Assembly: GCA_025353985.1 (NCBI GenBank)
Contig: JANXNT010000585.1
Coordinates: 1 to 19,040, forward strand
Reading direction: 5' to 3'
DNA length: 19,040 nucleotides
Origin: Limnoglobus sp.
Lineage (GTDB): Bacteria; Planctomycetota; Planctomycetia; Gemmatales; Gemmataceae
Position 1 is the first letter of the stretch. Every line of letters starts with the position of its first letter. The translations under genes were made by a program, and so were the position numbers. The notes beneath the pieces are model-generated. The model ran no database searches. It was given only the letters and a program-made list of their open reading frames with translations, and was not told the origin of the DNA. Of this stretch, positions 1 through 7,349 are shown piece by piece.

Positions 1-1455
1 ACGATCCTCTTCCTTCACGGCATCGATCCTCTGAGCGAAAAGAAGCGACACGACGAGGTTCCGCTCTTCCGCCAACTCAACGTCCAACGCGATGCCCTGA
101 CCCGCGATTACCGCTGTTTTTGGGTGATATACATTCCGCCGCGACTCGACTATGAATTCAATACGCAAGCCCCCGACTTCTGCGATTTCGTCGGCTATTG
201 GTGTACGATTCAACCGAGTGACAATGTGATTTCTCGCATCGTGAGTTCTTACGGCTCGAACCTGTCGTATTCCAGTCCATCGGGGACGCCCGAATACGAT
301 GCCAGACTACTCGCCGCACTTGGCGACGAACATCTTTTTGCTTCATTGAAAGCCGCATGGGACTGGAAACTCGACGAAGCTCGCGGCCAAATCGCGATCT
401 ACGAAATGTCATCCAAACGGAACGGCCATCCAGGAGCGTTCGAATTCGTCCGCGGCTACTTGCAGTTTCAAGAAGGAAACAGGCAAGTTGCGGAAACATC
501 ATACAACTTGGCGAACGATAAAATTGATGAACATGCGCAGCCTCAGTTGAAAGCCGAACTCGATACCGTGAGGGGGCAATTCGAACAATCGCAAGGTAAA
601 TCGGAGAAGGCACTCGAACATTATCGTTCGGCATTGGTAATCTTTGAACGCAACGGTGACGTGCGGTCGAAAGCAGCGATTGCGCGCAAGATTGCTGACA
701 TTCTTCAACTGAAGGGGGATTTGGATGCTGCGTTGCAAATGCTTCAAAACGAGGCACTCAAACCGATTCTCGGGTTGGGATTACTTGCGGATGAAGCCGT
801 TTACCGAGGCAGTATCGCCAACATTCTCCAGCAACGTGGCCAGATTGATGAGGCGTTACGCATCTATCGCGACGAATGCATCCCTGTCTATGAGCGTCTC
901 GGCGACGTGCGGTTGAAGGCGGTGACGATGGGGAATATCGTCGACATCCTCCTTCAACGCGACGAGACCGAAGAAGCGTTACGCAACCTCGAAGCGATCA
1001 AGATCATCTTTCACGACCTCGGCGACGTGCGATCAAAGACGGCGACGATGGGTAAGATCGCCGACATCCTCCAGAAACGCGGCCAGATTGAAGAGGCGTT
1101 ACGCATCCGCCGAGAGGAAGAACTTCCCGTTTACGAACGCCTCGGCGACGTGCGGGAGAAGGCAGTGACTATGGGGAATATCGCACTCATCCTCGAGCAG
1201 CGTGGCGAGATTCATGAGGCGATCCGTATCTATCGAGAAATCGTGCCAATCTTGGAAAGCCTGAACGATCTGCATTCGCAAATGAACTGTCGTTACAATT
1301 TCGGCACGGCATTGCTATCGAGGGGTTACAAGAAAGACATTCCGATAGCCCACGAGCATCTCCGCTGGGCGCTCGCCACCGCTGAGAAACACCAGTATGC
1401 CGAGGCAGCGCAGATTCGTGCGAACGTAACTCGATTACTCGGCGGGAGTGTGTAA
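1..1455 (+). CDS. TPR-repeat protein, probable C-terminal part of a STAND-type NTPase (5'-truncated by window edge)
   Basis: The frame is open from the first base, so the gene begins upstream. The first ~65 residues read as a hydrophobic strand ending in an acidic residue (TILFLHGID), then an LNVQRDAL helix, a hydrophobic FWVIYIP strand and an APDFCDFVGYW segment. This pattern is familiar from the end of the NTPase domain of bacterial TPR proteins of the STAND/NB-ARC-like type. From about residue 170 there are six to seven TPR-like units of 40-41 residues, recognisable by ILQxRGxIxEALRIxRxE and ending in LGDVR. The last unit runs into a short C-terminal helix ending GGSV. STAND proteins act as ATP-dependent signalling or scaffold switches; the partner here is unknown. 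The internal ATG at 124 is probably not the start because the coding signal continues upstream. The stop at 1453-1455 is followed by a repeat element and a convergent gene. Confidence 0.8.
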   Translation, partial: TILFLHGIDPLSEKKRHDEVPLFRQLNVQRDALTRDYRCFWVIYIPPRLDYEFNTQAPDFCDFVGYWCTIQPSDNVISRIVSSYGSNLSYSSPSGTPEYDARLLAALGDEHLFASLKAAWDWKLDEARGQIAIYEMSSKRNGHPGAFEFVRGYLQFQEGNRQVAETSYNLANDKIDEHAQPQLKAELDTVRGQFEQSQGKSEKALEHYRSALVIFERNGDVRSKAAIARKIADILQLKGDLDAALQMLQNEALKPILGLGLLADEAVYRGSIANILQQRGQIDEALRIYRDECIPVYERLGDVRLKAVTMGNIVDILLQRDETEEALRNLEAIKIIFHDLGDVRSKTATMGKIADILQKRGQIEEALRIRREEELPVYERLGDVREKAVTMGNIALILEQRGEIHEAIRIYREIVPILESLNDLHSQMNCRYNFGTALLSRGYKKDIPIAHEHLRWALATAEKHQYAEAAQIRANVTRLLGGSV

Positions 1456-1487
1456 CTGCCTGTTTGCGACCACTCATGCGATTTCGC

Positions 1488-1820
1488 GGAGTCAATAAGT
1501 TTGCGTGGAAATGACGTAAGTCAGAATTCGTGTTGTGCACGGACGTACCCAAAAGTGTCTCAAAATGACTCAGAAGTGCGCGCAAATGACATAGAAAGGT
1601 CGCGTGCGGTCGATTTTTGGTCGCCTACGGTCGATTTTTGGTAGGTACTTTCGCCGAGTGCCAATTGAGAGTCATCGTCGTAACCGGCGAATTGAGTTCG
1701 AGATACGGCAAATCACCGCGCAACAGATAAGGGATTTGCGATCAAAAACTGGCATTTTGAGACGAAAAAATGCCAAAAAACCGGTTTTTTAAATTTTCGC
1801 AATTCGGACTTACGTCGATT
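1488..1820 (+). repeat. Intergenic repeat element, copy A (MITE-like, terminal inverted repeats)
   Basis: This ~333 bp segment matches the reverse complement of 10462-10793 end to end. The outer ~41 bp (1488-1528) match exactly, the other end (about 1781-1820) matches with a few changes, and the middle is diverged but collinear (for example GATACGGCAAAT at about 1702). Terminal inverted repeats are GACGTAAGTCAGAATT at 1513-1528 and AATTCGGACTTACGTC at 1801-1816. The interior shows a 21 bp periodicity: AATGAC at 1564 and 1585, and CGGTCGATTTTTGGT at 1607 and 1628. It fills the spacer between two convergent genes, and its right end supplies the stop codon of the methyltransferase. No transposase is present. 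It could be a non-autonomous mobile element or a structured 3' element. Confidence 0.75.
1751..1790 (-). terminator. Hairpin plus palindrome inside repeat copy A, probable terminator of the methyltransferase operon
   Basis: GGCATTTT (1751-1758) pairs with AAAATGCC (1767-1774). Read on the minus strand, the hairpin is followed by AGTTTTTG, a T-rich run. Next to it is a perfect 16 bp palindrome, AAAAAACCGGTTTTTT (1775-1790), which could also slow plus-strand transcripts from the TPR gene. The hairpin is not conserved in copy B, although the TTTTTTCGTCTCAA stretch is. Confidence 0.5.
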
Positions 1821-2652
1821 CAGAACCCGATTTGGACGGCGTTTTCCCCGCAGTATACAGTGCCGTCATGATGGTCAATTCGGCATCGGGACGCTCAAAA
1901 ATCGAGTCCGCTTTTGCATCATCGGTGAAGTGATCGAATCGATCTTGCAGCGACGCGTCGAGGTACGGATACGCGAATTCGCGCAGATATTCGAAGTGAT
2001 GCTTCAGGTAGGTTTTGGTATGAGTTTCGAACGGTGCGGTTCGTTCGAAGGCGTGAACGCGACGACGCACGGTCGGGAAGCCCGCTTCCCGCAATTGCTT
2101 GCGAAGCCGCCGTGCGGGGGAATGTTTTGTTCCGCTGCCATACTTTGCCTTTGTCGCTTGCAACAAGGCGGCGGGGAGTGCGGCTTCGAGTTCGACTGGC
2201 CAAGGCAACATCACGTGGTGAAATTCATCGACTTCGAACACGACCACTTGCCCCACATTCGAGATCAATCGATACATCTCTGCCAACGCGCCCTTGGGAT
2301 CGAGGCTGATGAAGCTTTCTGCACACCAGATCAAGTCGAACGATTCTGAATCGTAAGGCAGGTGATAGGCATCGGCCGACTGCACGTGGAACTGATCCGG
2401 TTGAAGAATTGCCTTTAACCGGTCGCGAAGTGGCTGAATATAGGCTTCGCAATTGTCGATCGCAGTCAGATGTTGGCCTTCGCGAATACGGCTTGCCAGT
2501 AAGCCGGTGTAAAAGCCGGAGCCGCACGGCATATCGAGAATCGGCTTTTGAGGGATCCACTTCAGCCGTTGAATCATGCGCGTCAGTTCCGGCTCAAATG
2601 CCTTGTGAAACGATCCCTGATATTGATCGTTTTCCGGCGTGCGTCGGCTCAT
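1810..2652 (-). CDS. Class I SAM-dependent methyltransferase, substrate unknown
   Basis: The 280-residue protein has a Rossmann-type methyltransferase core. Motif I is ILDMPCGSGFYT (residues 39-50), with an acidic residue after strand 2 (AIDN, D66), a QSADAYHLPYDSESFDLIWC motif II/III region (91-110) and a GALAEMYRLI helix. This fits the UbiE/Methyltransf_11 type. The last ~120 residues are a helical, aromatic-rich extension that may bind substrate. It lacks the cysteine set of arsenite methyltransferases. An AAGGA ribosome site 5-6 bases before the ATG overlaps the stop of the upstream small gene (2661-2942), so the two are probably co-translated. The final residues (EST) and the TAA stop lie inside the end of the repeat element, suggesting the element has defined the present C-terminus. 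The methyl acceptor cannot be read from the sequence. Confidence 0.85.
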   Translation of the reverse strand: MSRRTPENDQYQGSFHKAFEPELTRMIQRLKWIPQKPILDMPCGSGFYTGLLASRIREGQHLTAIDNCEAYIQPLRDRLKAILQPDQFHVQSADAYHLPYDSESFDLIWCAESFISLDPKGALAEMYRLISNVGQVVVFEVDEFHHVMLPWPVELEAALPAALLQATKAKYGSGTKHSPARRLRKQLREAGFPTVRRRVHAFERTAPFETHTKTYLKHHFEYLREFAYPYLDASLQDRFDHFTDDAKADSIFERPDAELTIMTALYTAGKTPSKSGSEST

Positions 2653-2660
2653 AATTATCC

Positions 2661-2942
2661 TTATCGGGAGCGGCCCGTGCGGTTTTCGGGTTCATGCGAA
2701 GACTTCGTTGAAGGCCTTGTGCCGGGTAACCCCTTGGTCATCAATCGCGATTTCGCCGATTTTGGTTTCGGTGTGGCAACCACTTCTTCAGGCGTGGCTT
2801 CCGGTTCGGTTTCAGTTGCATCGATCAAGCCGAGTTTTTCTCCAACGGGGTGAACGACGTGCTTGTCGGCGGCTTCGATCACTTCCACAGCGGCATCGGC
2901 GATCGCTTCGCGAACTTTGCCGAGTACGGTTTTTCTGGCCAT
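2661..2942 (-). CDS. Small helical protein with basic, Pro/Ser-rich tail; function unknown
   Basis: I do not recognise a family. The 93-residue product starts MARKTVLGKV and has an amphipathic helical N-terminal half (about residues 5-42, VREAIADAAVEVIEAADKHV). An acidic ETEPEATPEE linker follows, then a Lys/Arg/Ser/Pro-rich tail ending TGRSR. The start is set by GGAG seven bases upstream of the ATG at 2942-2940; a longer open frame to 3077 has no such support. Its stop is 8 bp from the methyltransferase start and overlaps that gene's ribosome site, so the two form an operon. It is divergent from the glycine-zipper gene across a 216 bp spacer that probably holds promoters for both. The charge pattern could suit nucleic-acid or membrane-surface binding, but that is a guess. 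Confidence 0.6.
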   Translation of the reverse strand: MARKTVLGKVREAIADAAVEVIEAADKHVVHPVGEKLGLIDATETEPEATPEEVVATPKPKSAKSRLMTKGLPGTRPSTKSSHEPENRTGRSR

Positions 2943-3158
2943 GAGCGTTCTCCAAACAAGGTCAATCTTCGAAACGGTTAATGGATCGTCTTTTAACTTA
3001 CGGAGAGCACACGCGACTTCAAAACTGGAAAGTTCGTGCCGAAAACCTCTCGCAGCTATTTCCGTTCCCGTTGGCACGCAGAGTGCATTTGATCATACCG
3101 CTCTCACGCGGGATCCTGCTTCCCGAAGTGACGGGCACACATTTTTGAGGGGTTTGCT

Positions 3159-3683
3159 ATGGCGAGTATGACCGAACCAAAGAAGACGCTCGACCTGCCA
3201 CCGACGGGTCCGGGCAACCTCGATCCGATTTCCGGGAAACCCGGTGCACACCCGATTGAAACCGGCGTAGGTGCGGCACTCGGTGGGGCGGCAACGGGGT
3301 TTGCGGCGGGTATTCTGGCCGGGCCAATCGGTGCCGTGGCCGGTGCGATCATCGGTGGCGTGGCGGGCGGATACGCGGGCAAAGAAGCCGGTGAGTACAT
3401 CGACCCGACATCCGAAGACAGCTACCTTCGCGATGAATTCGAGACACGCGATTACGCAGAAAACGGCGACTACGATACTTTTCAGCCGGTGTATCGCCAC
3501 GGTGCGAAAGCCGAGTCGAACAACGTCGGAAAGAGCTTCGCAGAAATCGAAACCGGCTTACAACACGATTACGAGAACCAACCCGAGCCACCGCCCCTTC
3601 CGTGGGAGCACGCCCGTGGGGCACTGGCCGATGGCTACGATCGCGCAGCCGAGATCCGCAAAAACCGAAACATGAAGAAGTAA
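3159..3683 (+). CDS. Glycine-zipper domain protein
   Basis: The 174-residue protein opens with a short polar segment containing NLDPISGKPGAHP. A Gly/Ala-rich hydrophobic stretch follows (about residues 36-78) with repeated GxxxG spacing: GVGAALGGAATG, AGPIGAVAGAIIGGVAGG. A long acidic/aromatic tail (about 80-174) contains YDTFQPVYRHG. This order of segments recurs in a widespread bacterial family of uncharacterised proteins often considered stress related; the glycine zipper would pack as a helical hairpin in or on a membrane. There is no signal peptide. The start is supported by GAGGGG six bases before the ATG. A strong terminator follows the stop. The divergent operon (small helical protein plus methyltransferase) may share its control region. 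Confidence 0.8.
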   Translation: MASMTEPKKTLDLPPTGPGNLDPISGKPGAHPIETGVGAALGGAATGFAAGILAGPIGAVAGAIIGGVAGGYAGKEAGEYIDPTSEDSYLRDEFETRDYAENGDYDTFQPVYRHGAKAESNNVGKSFAEIETGLQHDYENQPEPPPLPWEHARGALADGYDRAAEIRKNRNMKK

Positions 3684-3704
3684 ATCATCGAGTGAAACGC
3701 ACAC

Positions 3705-3742
3705 AGCGACCCAGGAAACTCGGGGTCGCTGTTATTTTTTAC
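3705..3742 (+). terminator. Rho-independent terminator after the glycine-zipper gene
   Basis: A perfect 9 bp stem, CAGCGACCC (3705-3713) with GGGTCGCTG (3724-3732), encloses a 10-base loop and is followed by TTATTTTTTA. It lies 22 bp past the stop codon and separates this gene from rpsR. Confidence 0.85.
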
Positions 3743-3744
3743 CT

Positions 3745-3772
3745 TGTCACAGCAAGCGGCTTAACTACATTA
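3745..3772 (+). promoter_or_regulatory. Candidate housekeeping promoter for rpsR
   Basis: TTGTCA (3745-3750) and TACATT (3767-3772) are separated by 16 bp, just after the preceding terminator and about 60 bp before the rpsR start. The match to a sigma-70-like consensus is reasonable, but planctomycete promoter rules are poorly defined. Confidence 0.4.
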
Positions 3773-3831
3773 GCGTTTCCCGAAAATTTGGGGCAAACGA
3801 TTTACACACGATGCGAAGACAGGTGGGAGCG

Positions 3832-4074
3832 ATGATTCGGAAGACGTCGAGCAACAAGGGGCGAACCCGCTGTCGGTTTTGTACGAAGGAAGGATGCCCA
3901 CGCCCGGCGTTCGTCGACTTCAAGGATGTCTCCTCGCTGAAGAAGATGGTCAGCGGCCAAGGCAAGATGTTCAGTCGCAAGCGTAGCGGCTTGTGTGCAA
4001 CGTATCAGCGTGCGGTATCCGCCGCTGTAAAACGTGCAAGATTCATCGGTTTGCTGGCCTACGTCGGCGAGTAA
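3832..4074 (+). CDS. rpsR: Small ribosomal subunit protein bS18, cysteine-containing (C+) form
   Basis: The 80-residue product carries the S18 signature: a VDFKDVSSLKKMVS segment (like the usual IDYKDVxxL), GKMFSRKRSGLCATYQRAV (like GKILPRRVTGTxAKHQR), and the basic C-terminal helix AVKRARFIGLLAYV. S18 binds 16S rRNA on the 30S platform next to S6. Cysteines C14, C17 and C55 match the zinc-binding form of S18; C22 is an additional one in a GCPRP insertion. The start at 3832 has AGGTGG five bases upstream; the ATG at 3811 lacks a close ribosome site and would add seven unusual residues. The gene stands alone between two terminators instead of with rpsF and rplI, so it may be a relocated gene or a paralogue of another S18. 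Confidence 0.9.
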   Translation: MIRKTSSNKGRTRCRFCTKEGCPRPAFVDFKDVSSLKKMVSGQGKMFSRKRSGLCATYQRAVSAAVKRARFIGLLAYVGE

Positions 4075-4106
4075 TGGCTTTCGGAGGTCGTCGTTCGAAT
4101 TTCCGT

Positions 4107-4132
4107 AACCCGGCCCGGTGCCGGGTTTTTTT
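4107..4132 (+). terminator. Rho-independent terminator after rpsR
   Basis: AACCCGGC (4107-4114) pairs with GCCGGGTT (4120-4127) around a 5-base loop, followed by a run of Ts to about 4132. It lies about 33 bp after the rpsR stop and about 30 bp before the next start. Confidence 0.85.
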
Positions 4133-4163
4133 ACGCCACCCGTACCGTTTTGCGAGGTGACTT

Positions 4164-6230
4164 GTGGCCGACATTACCCAGGTGTTCGCCGCTGCCGTCG
4201 AGTTCCATCAGGCGGGGGATCTCCCCGCAGCCGAGCGGATGTATCGTTCGATTTTGCTGAAGTTGCCGAACCACTCGGCAACGCTTTGCAATCTCGGTGC
4301 GGTGCTCGTAAGGCAGGATAAACTCGACGAAGCCGCCCAGTGTTACGCGATGTGCCTCGCCGCCAGCCCCGGCTACCCGGACGCACATTACAACTTCGGC
4401 AACCTCTATCGGCGAGTCGGCCAATACCGCGAAGCGATTGCCGAATATACATCCTGCCTGCGCGGGAACGCCAACCATGCCAGCTCGCACTTCAACATGG
4501 GATTGGCGTACACCGCCATCGGTGATCTCGGCGCGGCTGCGGAATCGTTCCGACAAACAATCGGTATCGAGCCGCAACACTCCGACGCCTACAACCGCCT
4601 TGGCGACGTGCTGTTACGTTCGGGGCAGATCAACGAGGGCATCGAGCAGTTTCGCCGGTATGTGGCATTGCGGCCGAACGACCCGCGCGGTTTGAACAAT
4701 CTCGGGCTAGCAATCGCGAACGGCGGGAGACCGACCGAAGCGGTCGAGTTGTTGCACCGGGCAATTGCGTTGAACCCCGAATACGCCGACGCCCATAACA
4801 CACTGGCACTCGCGTACGAAGCCCTCGGCAAGAAAGACGATGCCACCGCACACTACCGCGAAGCGGTGCGCATCAATCCGAATTACGCGGATGCGTGGAG
4901 CAACCTCGGCACGAACCTCACTGAACAAGGCCGCGTAGACGAAGCGATTGATGCATTACGAAAGTCCGTGGAGATTCGTCCGAGTGCCGCACCGATTCAG
5001 AGTAATTTGCTGTTGACGATGAATTACTCATCGCATCTTTCGCCGCAAGAAGTGGCCCGCGAACACCTCCACTGGGGCCAGTTGTTCGCGCCCGGTGGAA
5101 TGCCGGCTTCGCCCGCGATCATCGACGCCAACCCGAACCGCCGTCTGCATGTCGGGTATCTTTCCGGCGACTTCCGCGCGCACACCGTCGCCGGTTTTAT
5201 CGAATTGCTTTTAACGAATCATGACCGCACGCAATTTCACGTAACCGCCTACGCGCAAGTCGCACGACCCGACGATAAGACGCTGTTCCTGCAAAAGAAA
5301 GCCGACCGTTGGCGTGCCATTCCCGGAATGAACGACGAGCAACTCGCGAACCAGATTCGTTCGGACAAAATCGACATACTCATCGACCTTAGCGGGCATA
5401 CCGCGGGTAACCGGTTGCTCGCGATGGCTTATCGGCCCGCACCGATTCAAGCGACGCTGTTCGGCTACCCGAACACGACCGGTTTGCCTGCCGTCGATTA
5501 CCGCATCACCGATGAAATCTCCGACCCGTCAGGCCAAACCGAGCCATTCTACGTCGAACGCCTGTTGCGACTCGATGGCCTCGCGTGGGCATATCACCCG
5601 CCGTCCGATGCGCCTGCCGTCGCGCTATTGCCATCCGCAGATCGCACGACATTCACTTTCGGTTGCTTGAACAACGCTGCGAAGATTTCGGACGAATGCC
5701 TGGCAACTTGGGCGAAGATTCTGCTCGAAGTGCCCACTTCGCGGCTCGTTTTATTAGCTGGGCAATCGCAGGCAGCGGCGAAGCGGTTGATCGAGCAATT
5801 TGCGGTGAAGGGAGTCGCACACGACCGCATCGAACTCGTATTCCGCCTGCCTCGCAAGGATTACTTCGAAGCCTATTCGATGATCGACCTCGCACTCGAC
5901 CCTTTCCCGTACAACGGCGGCGTGACGACATGCGATGCACTTTGGATGGGCGTACCGACGCTGACGATTGCGGGCGCGAGCTATGTATCGCGACAAGGTG
6001 CGAGCATCCTAACGCATATCGGCCTCTCGGAATTCATCGCCGATAGTCCCTCGAACCTGATCGAACTCGCGAAAGTTTGGAGTTCGAACCGCGAATGGCT
6101 GGCCGAAATCCGTGCGGGTTTGCGGTCGCAAATGGCGAAGTCGGCGGTGGCGGATGGGCCGGGTTACGTGCGTCGGCTGGAGGCGGGGTTGCGGCAAGTC
6201 TGGAAAGAACGCATCGCGAACGGGGGATGA
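4164..6230 (+). CDS. TPR-containing O-GlcNAc transferase-like (SPINDLY/GT41) glycosyltransferase
   Basis: The 688-residue protein has about eight 34-residue TPRs (residues ~2-275; for example AHYNFGNLYRRVGQYREAIAEY and LNNLGLAIANGGRPTEAVEL). A GT41-like catalytic region runs from about residue 325 to 680. Visible signatures are LHVGYLSGDFRAHTVAGF (histidine near 339, at the position of the OGT/SPY active-site His), DILIDLSGHTAGNRL, GYPNTTGLPAVDYRITDE, TFGCLNNAAKIS (lysine near 506, equivalent to the UDP-binding Lys of OGT) and LDPFPYNGGVTTCDALWMGVPTLT. Known relatives transfer GlcNAc or fucose to Ser/Thr of proteins, with the TPRs choosing the target; the bacterial donor and targets are not known. 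There is no signal peptide, so it is probably cytoplasmic. The GTG start has GAGGTGA four bases upstream. It follows the rpsR terminator and is coupled to the arsS-like gene. Confidence 0.92.
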   Translation: MADITQVFAAAVEFHQAGDLPAAERMYRSILLKLPNHSATLCNLGAVLVRQDKLDEAAQCYAMCLAASPGYPDAHYNFGNLYRRVGQYREAIAEYTSCLRGNANHASSHFNMGLAYTAIGDLGAAAESFRQTIGIEPQHSDAYNRLGDVLLRSGQINEGIEQFRRYVALRPNDPRGLNNLGLAIANGGRPTEAVELLHRAIALNPEYADAHNTLALAYEALGKKDDATAHYREAVRINPNYADAWSNLGTNLTEQGRVDEAIDALRKSVEIRPSAAPIQSNLLLTMNYSSHLSPQEVAREHLHWGQLFAPGGMPASPAIIDANPNRRLHVGYLSGDFRAHTVAGFIELLLTNHDRTQFHVTAYAQVARPDDKTLFLQKKADRWRAIPGMNDEQLANQIRSDKIDILIDLSGHTAGNRLLAMAYRPAPIQATLFGYPNTTGLPAVDYRITDEISDPSGQTEPFYVERLLRLDGLAWAYHPPSDAPAVALLPSADRTTFTFGCLNNAAKISDECLATWAKILLEVPTSRLVLLAGQSQAAAKRLIEQFAVKGVAHDRIELVFRLPRKDYFEAYSMIDLALDPFPYNGGVTTCDALWMGVPTLTIAGASYVSRQGASILTHIGLSEFIADSPSNLIELAKVWSSNREWLAEIRAGLRSQMAKSAVADGPGYVRRLEAGLRQVWKERIANGG

Positions 6231-6236
6231 TTTTCG

Positions 6237-7262
6237 ATGGCCGCTCTCACACTTTTTCGCCAAGGCCACCCGCTGGCCGCAGCCGCCGAACAGCGTCGAC
6301 AGCTTCTGCCGCGTGCGGACGAGACGCCGTTCGAGGAGAAGCTCGCCGAGGCGAATCTCTTCCCGCTTTTGGCGACGCATATCGATACGCTGCAAGTCAA
6401 TGTTGGGAAAATGTGCAACCAAACGTGCCACCACTGCCACGTCGACGCGGGTCCGGATCGCCGCGAAATTATGACTCTGAAAACGATGCAGCATTGCCTG
6501 ACGGCGATGGAATCGGCGAAAATTGGCACGCTCGACGTCACCGGTGGCGCACCGGAGATGAACCCAAATTTCCGCTGGTTTGTCAGTCGGGCACGCGAGT
6601 TGGGCCGCCATGTCATCGACCGTTGCAACCTGACGATTCTGCTCGCGCCTGGCTTTACCGACATGCCCGAATTCCTCGCTGCCAACCATGTGGAAGTCGT
6701 CGCATCGTTGCCGTGTTACACCGAATCGACCGTCGACAAACAGCGTGGCGATGGCGTGTTCGACAAGTCGATTCGCGCCATTCGTCGCTTGAACGATCTC
6801 GGTTACGGGCACGATGCGGCGTTGCCGTTGTCGCTGGTGTATAACCCGGGTGGTGCGAGTTTGCCGCCCCCGCAAGCGACACTCGAAGCGACCTACAAAC
6901 GAGAACTGGCCGAGCGCCACGGCATCTGTTTCACGCGACTGTTCACGATCGCGAACATGCCGATTAGCCGTTTTCTGGACGACCTGCAAAAGTCTGGGAA
7001 GTATGAAAACTACATGCAGAAACTGATTGCGGCGTTCAACCCTGTTGCGGCGGGGAATGTCATGTGTCGCTCGCTGGTTTCCGTCGGCTGGGACGGCCAA
7101 CTCTTCGATTGCGACTTCAACCAGATGCTCGATTTGCGGATCGGCCACATCCGCGATTTCAATGCCACAACGTTCGCCACACGCGCAATTCTCACCGCCC
7201 AACATTGCTACGGTTGCACGGCCGGAGCGGGTTCGTCGTGTACCGGCGCGGTCGTGATTTAA
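6237..7262 (+). CDS. arsS: ArsS-type radical SAM enzyme (radical SAM/Cys-rich domain, DUF3641)
   Basis: The 341-residue protein binds a radical SAM cluster through C60, C64 and C67 (CNQTCHHC). The SAM-site motif DVTGGAPEMNPNF follows. The C-terminal DUF3641 part includes NVMCRSLVSVGWDG, FDCDFNQML and the terminal HCYGCTAGAGSSCTG (C324, C327, C335). The order and motifs fit the ArsS family, whose studied members attach the 5'-deoxyadenosyl group of SAM to dimethylarsenite in arsenosugar synthesis. Some family members are selenoproteins; this one has cysteines and no in-frame TGA. It starts 6 bp after the glycosyltransferase stop with a GGGGGA site overlapping that junction. No ArsM-type methyltransferase lies in the window. 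The family call is firm; the arsenic substrate is inferred. Confidence 0.88.
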   Translation: MAALTLFRQGHPLAAAAEQRRQLLPRADETPFEEKLAEANLFPLLATHIDTLQVNVGKMCNQTCHHCHVDAGPDRREIMTLKTMQHCLTAMESAKIGTLDVTGGAPEMNPNFRWFVSRARELGRHVIDRCNLTILLAPGFTDMPEFLAANHVEVVASLPCYTESTVDKQRGDGVFDKSIRAIRRLNDLGYGHDAALPLSLVYNPGGASLPPPQATLEATYKRELAERHGICFTRLFTIANMPISRFLDDLQKSGKYENYMQKLIAAFNPVAAGNVMCRSLVSVGWDGQLFDCDFNQMLDLRIGHIRDFNATTFATRAILTAQHCYGCTAGAGSSCTGAVVI

Positions 7263-7283
7263 GCAGCCGGATGGATGTCGCAC

Positions 7284-7310
7284 TTGTCAGCATGCTCGCA
7301 TTCGTAAAAT
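7284..7310 (+). promoter_or_regulatory. Candidate promoter for the asd-truA-aroA operon
   Basis: TTGTCA (7284-7289), the same -35 hexamer as upstream of rpsR, is followed after 15 bp by TAAAAT (7305-7310), about 40 bp before the asd start. The spacer is shorter than optimal. It lies in the only sizeable gap (87 bp) between arsS and asd. Confidence 0.33.
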
Positions 7311-7349
7311 GTGCGTAGGCGGATGTTGTTTCTATACAGGAGTTATCCC

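Noticed and set aside
1604..1792. 62-codon open frame inside repeat copy A
   Set aside because: It lies wholly in the repeat element, and its RSIFGR repetition reflects the 21 bp period. Copy B has no matching frame.
1810..2652. Methyltransferase as ArsM partner of arsS
   Set aside because: It lacks the conserved cysteines and overall features of arsenite methyltransferases and belongs to a different operon.
6237..7262. Selenoprotein version of ArsS
   Set aside because: All relevant positions are cysteine codons, and no in-frame TGA occurs before the terminal stop.
6009..7283. 424-codon open frame antisense to the glycosyltransferase end and arsS
   Set aside because: It mirrors well-supported genes, is rich in Arg, and has no family motifs.
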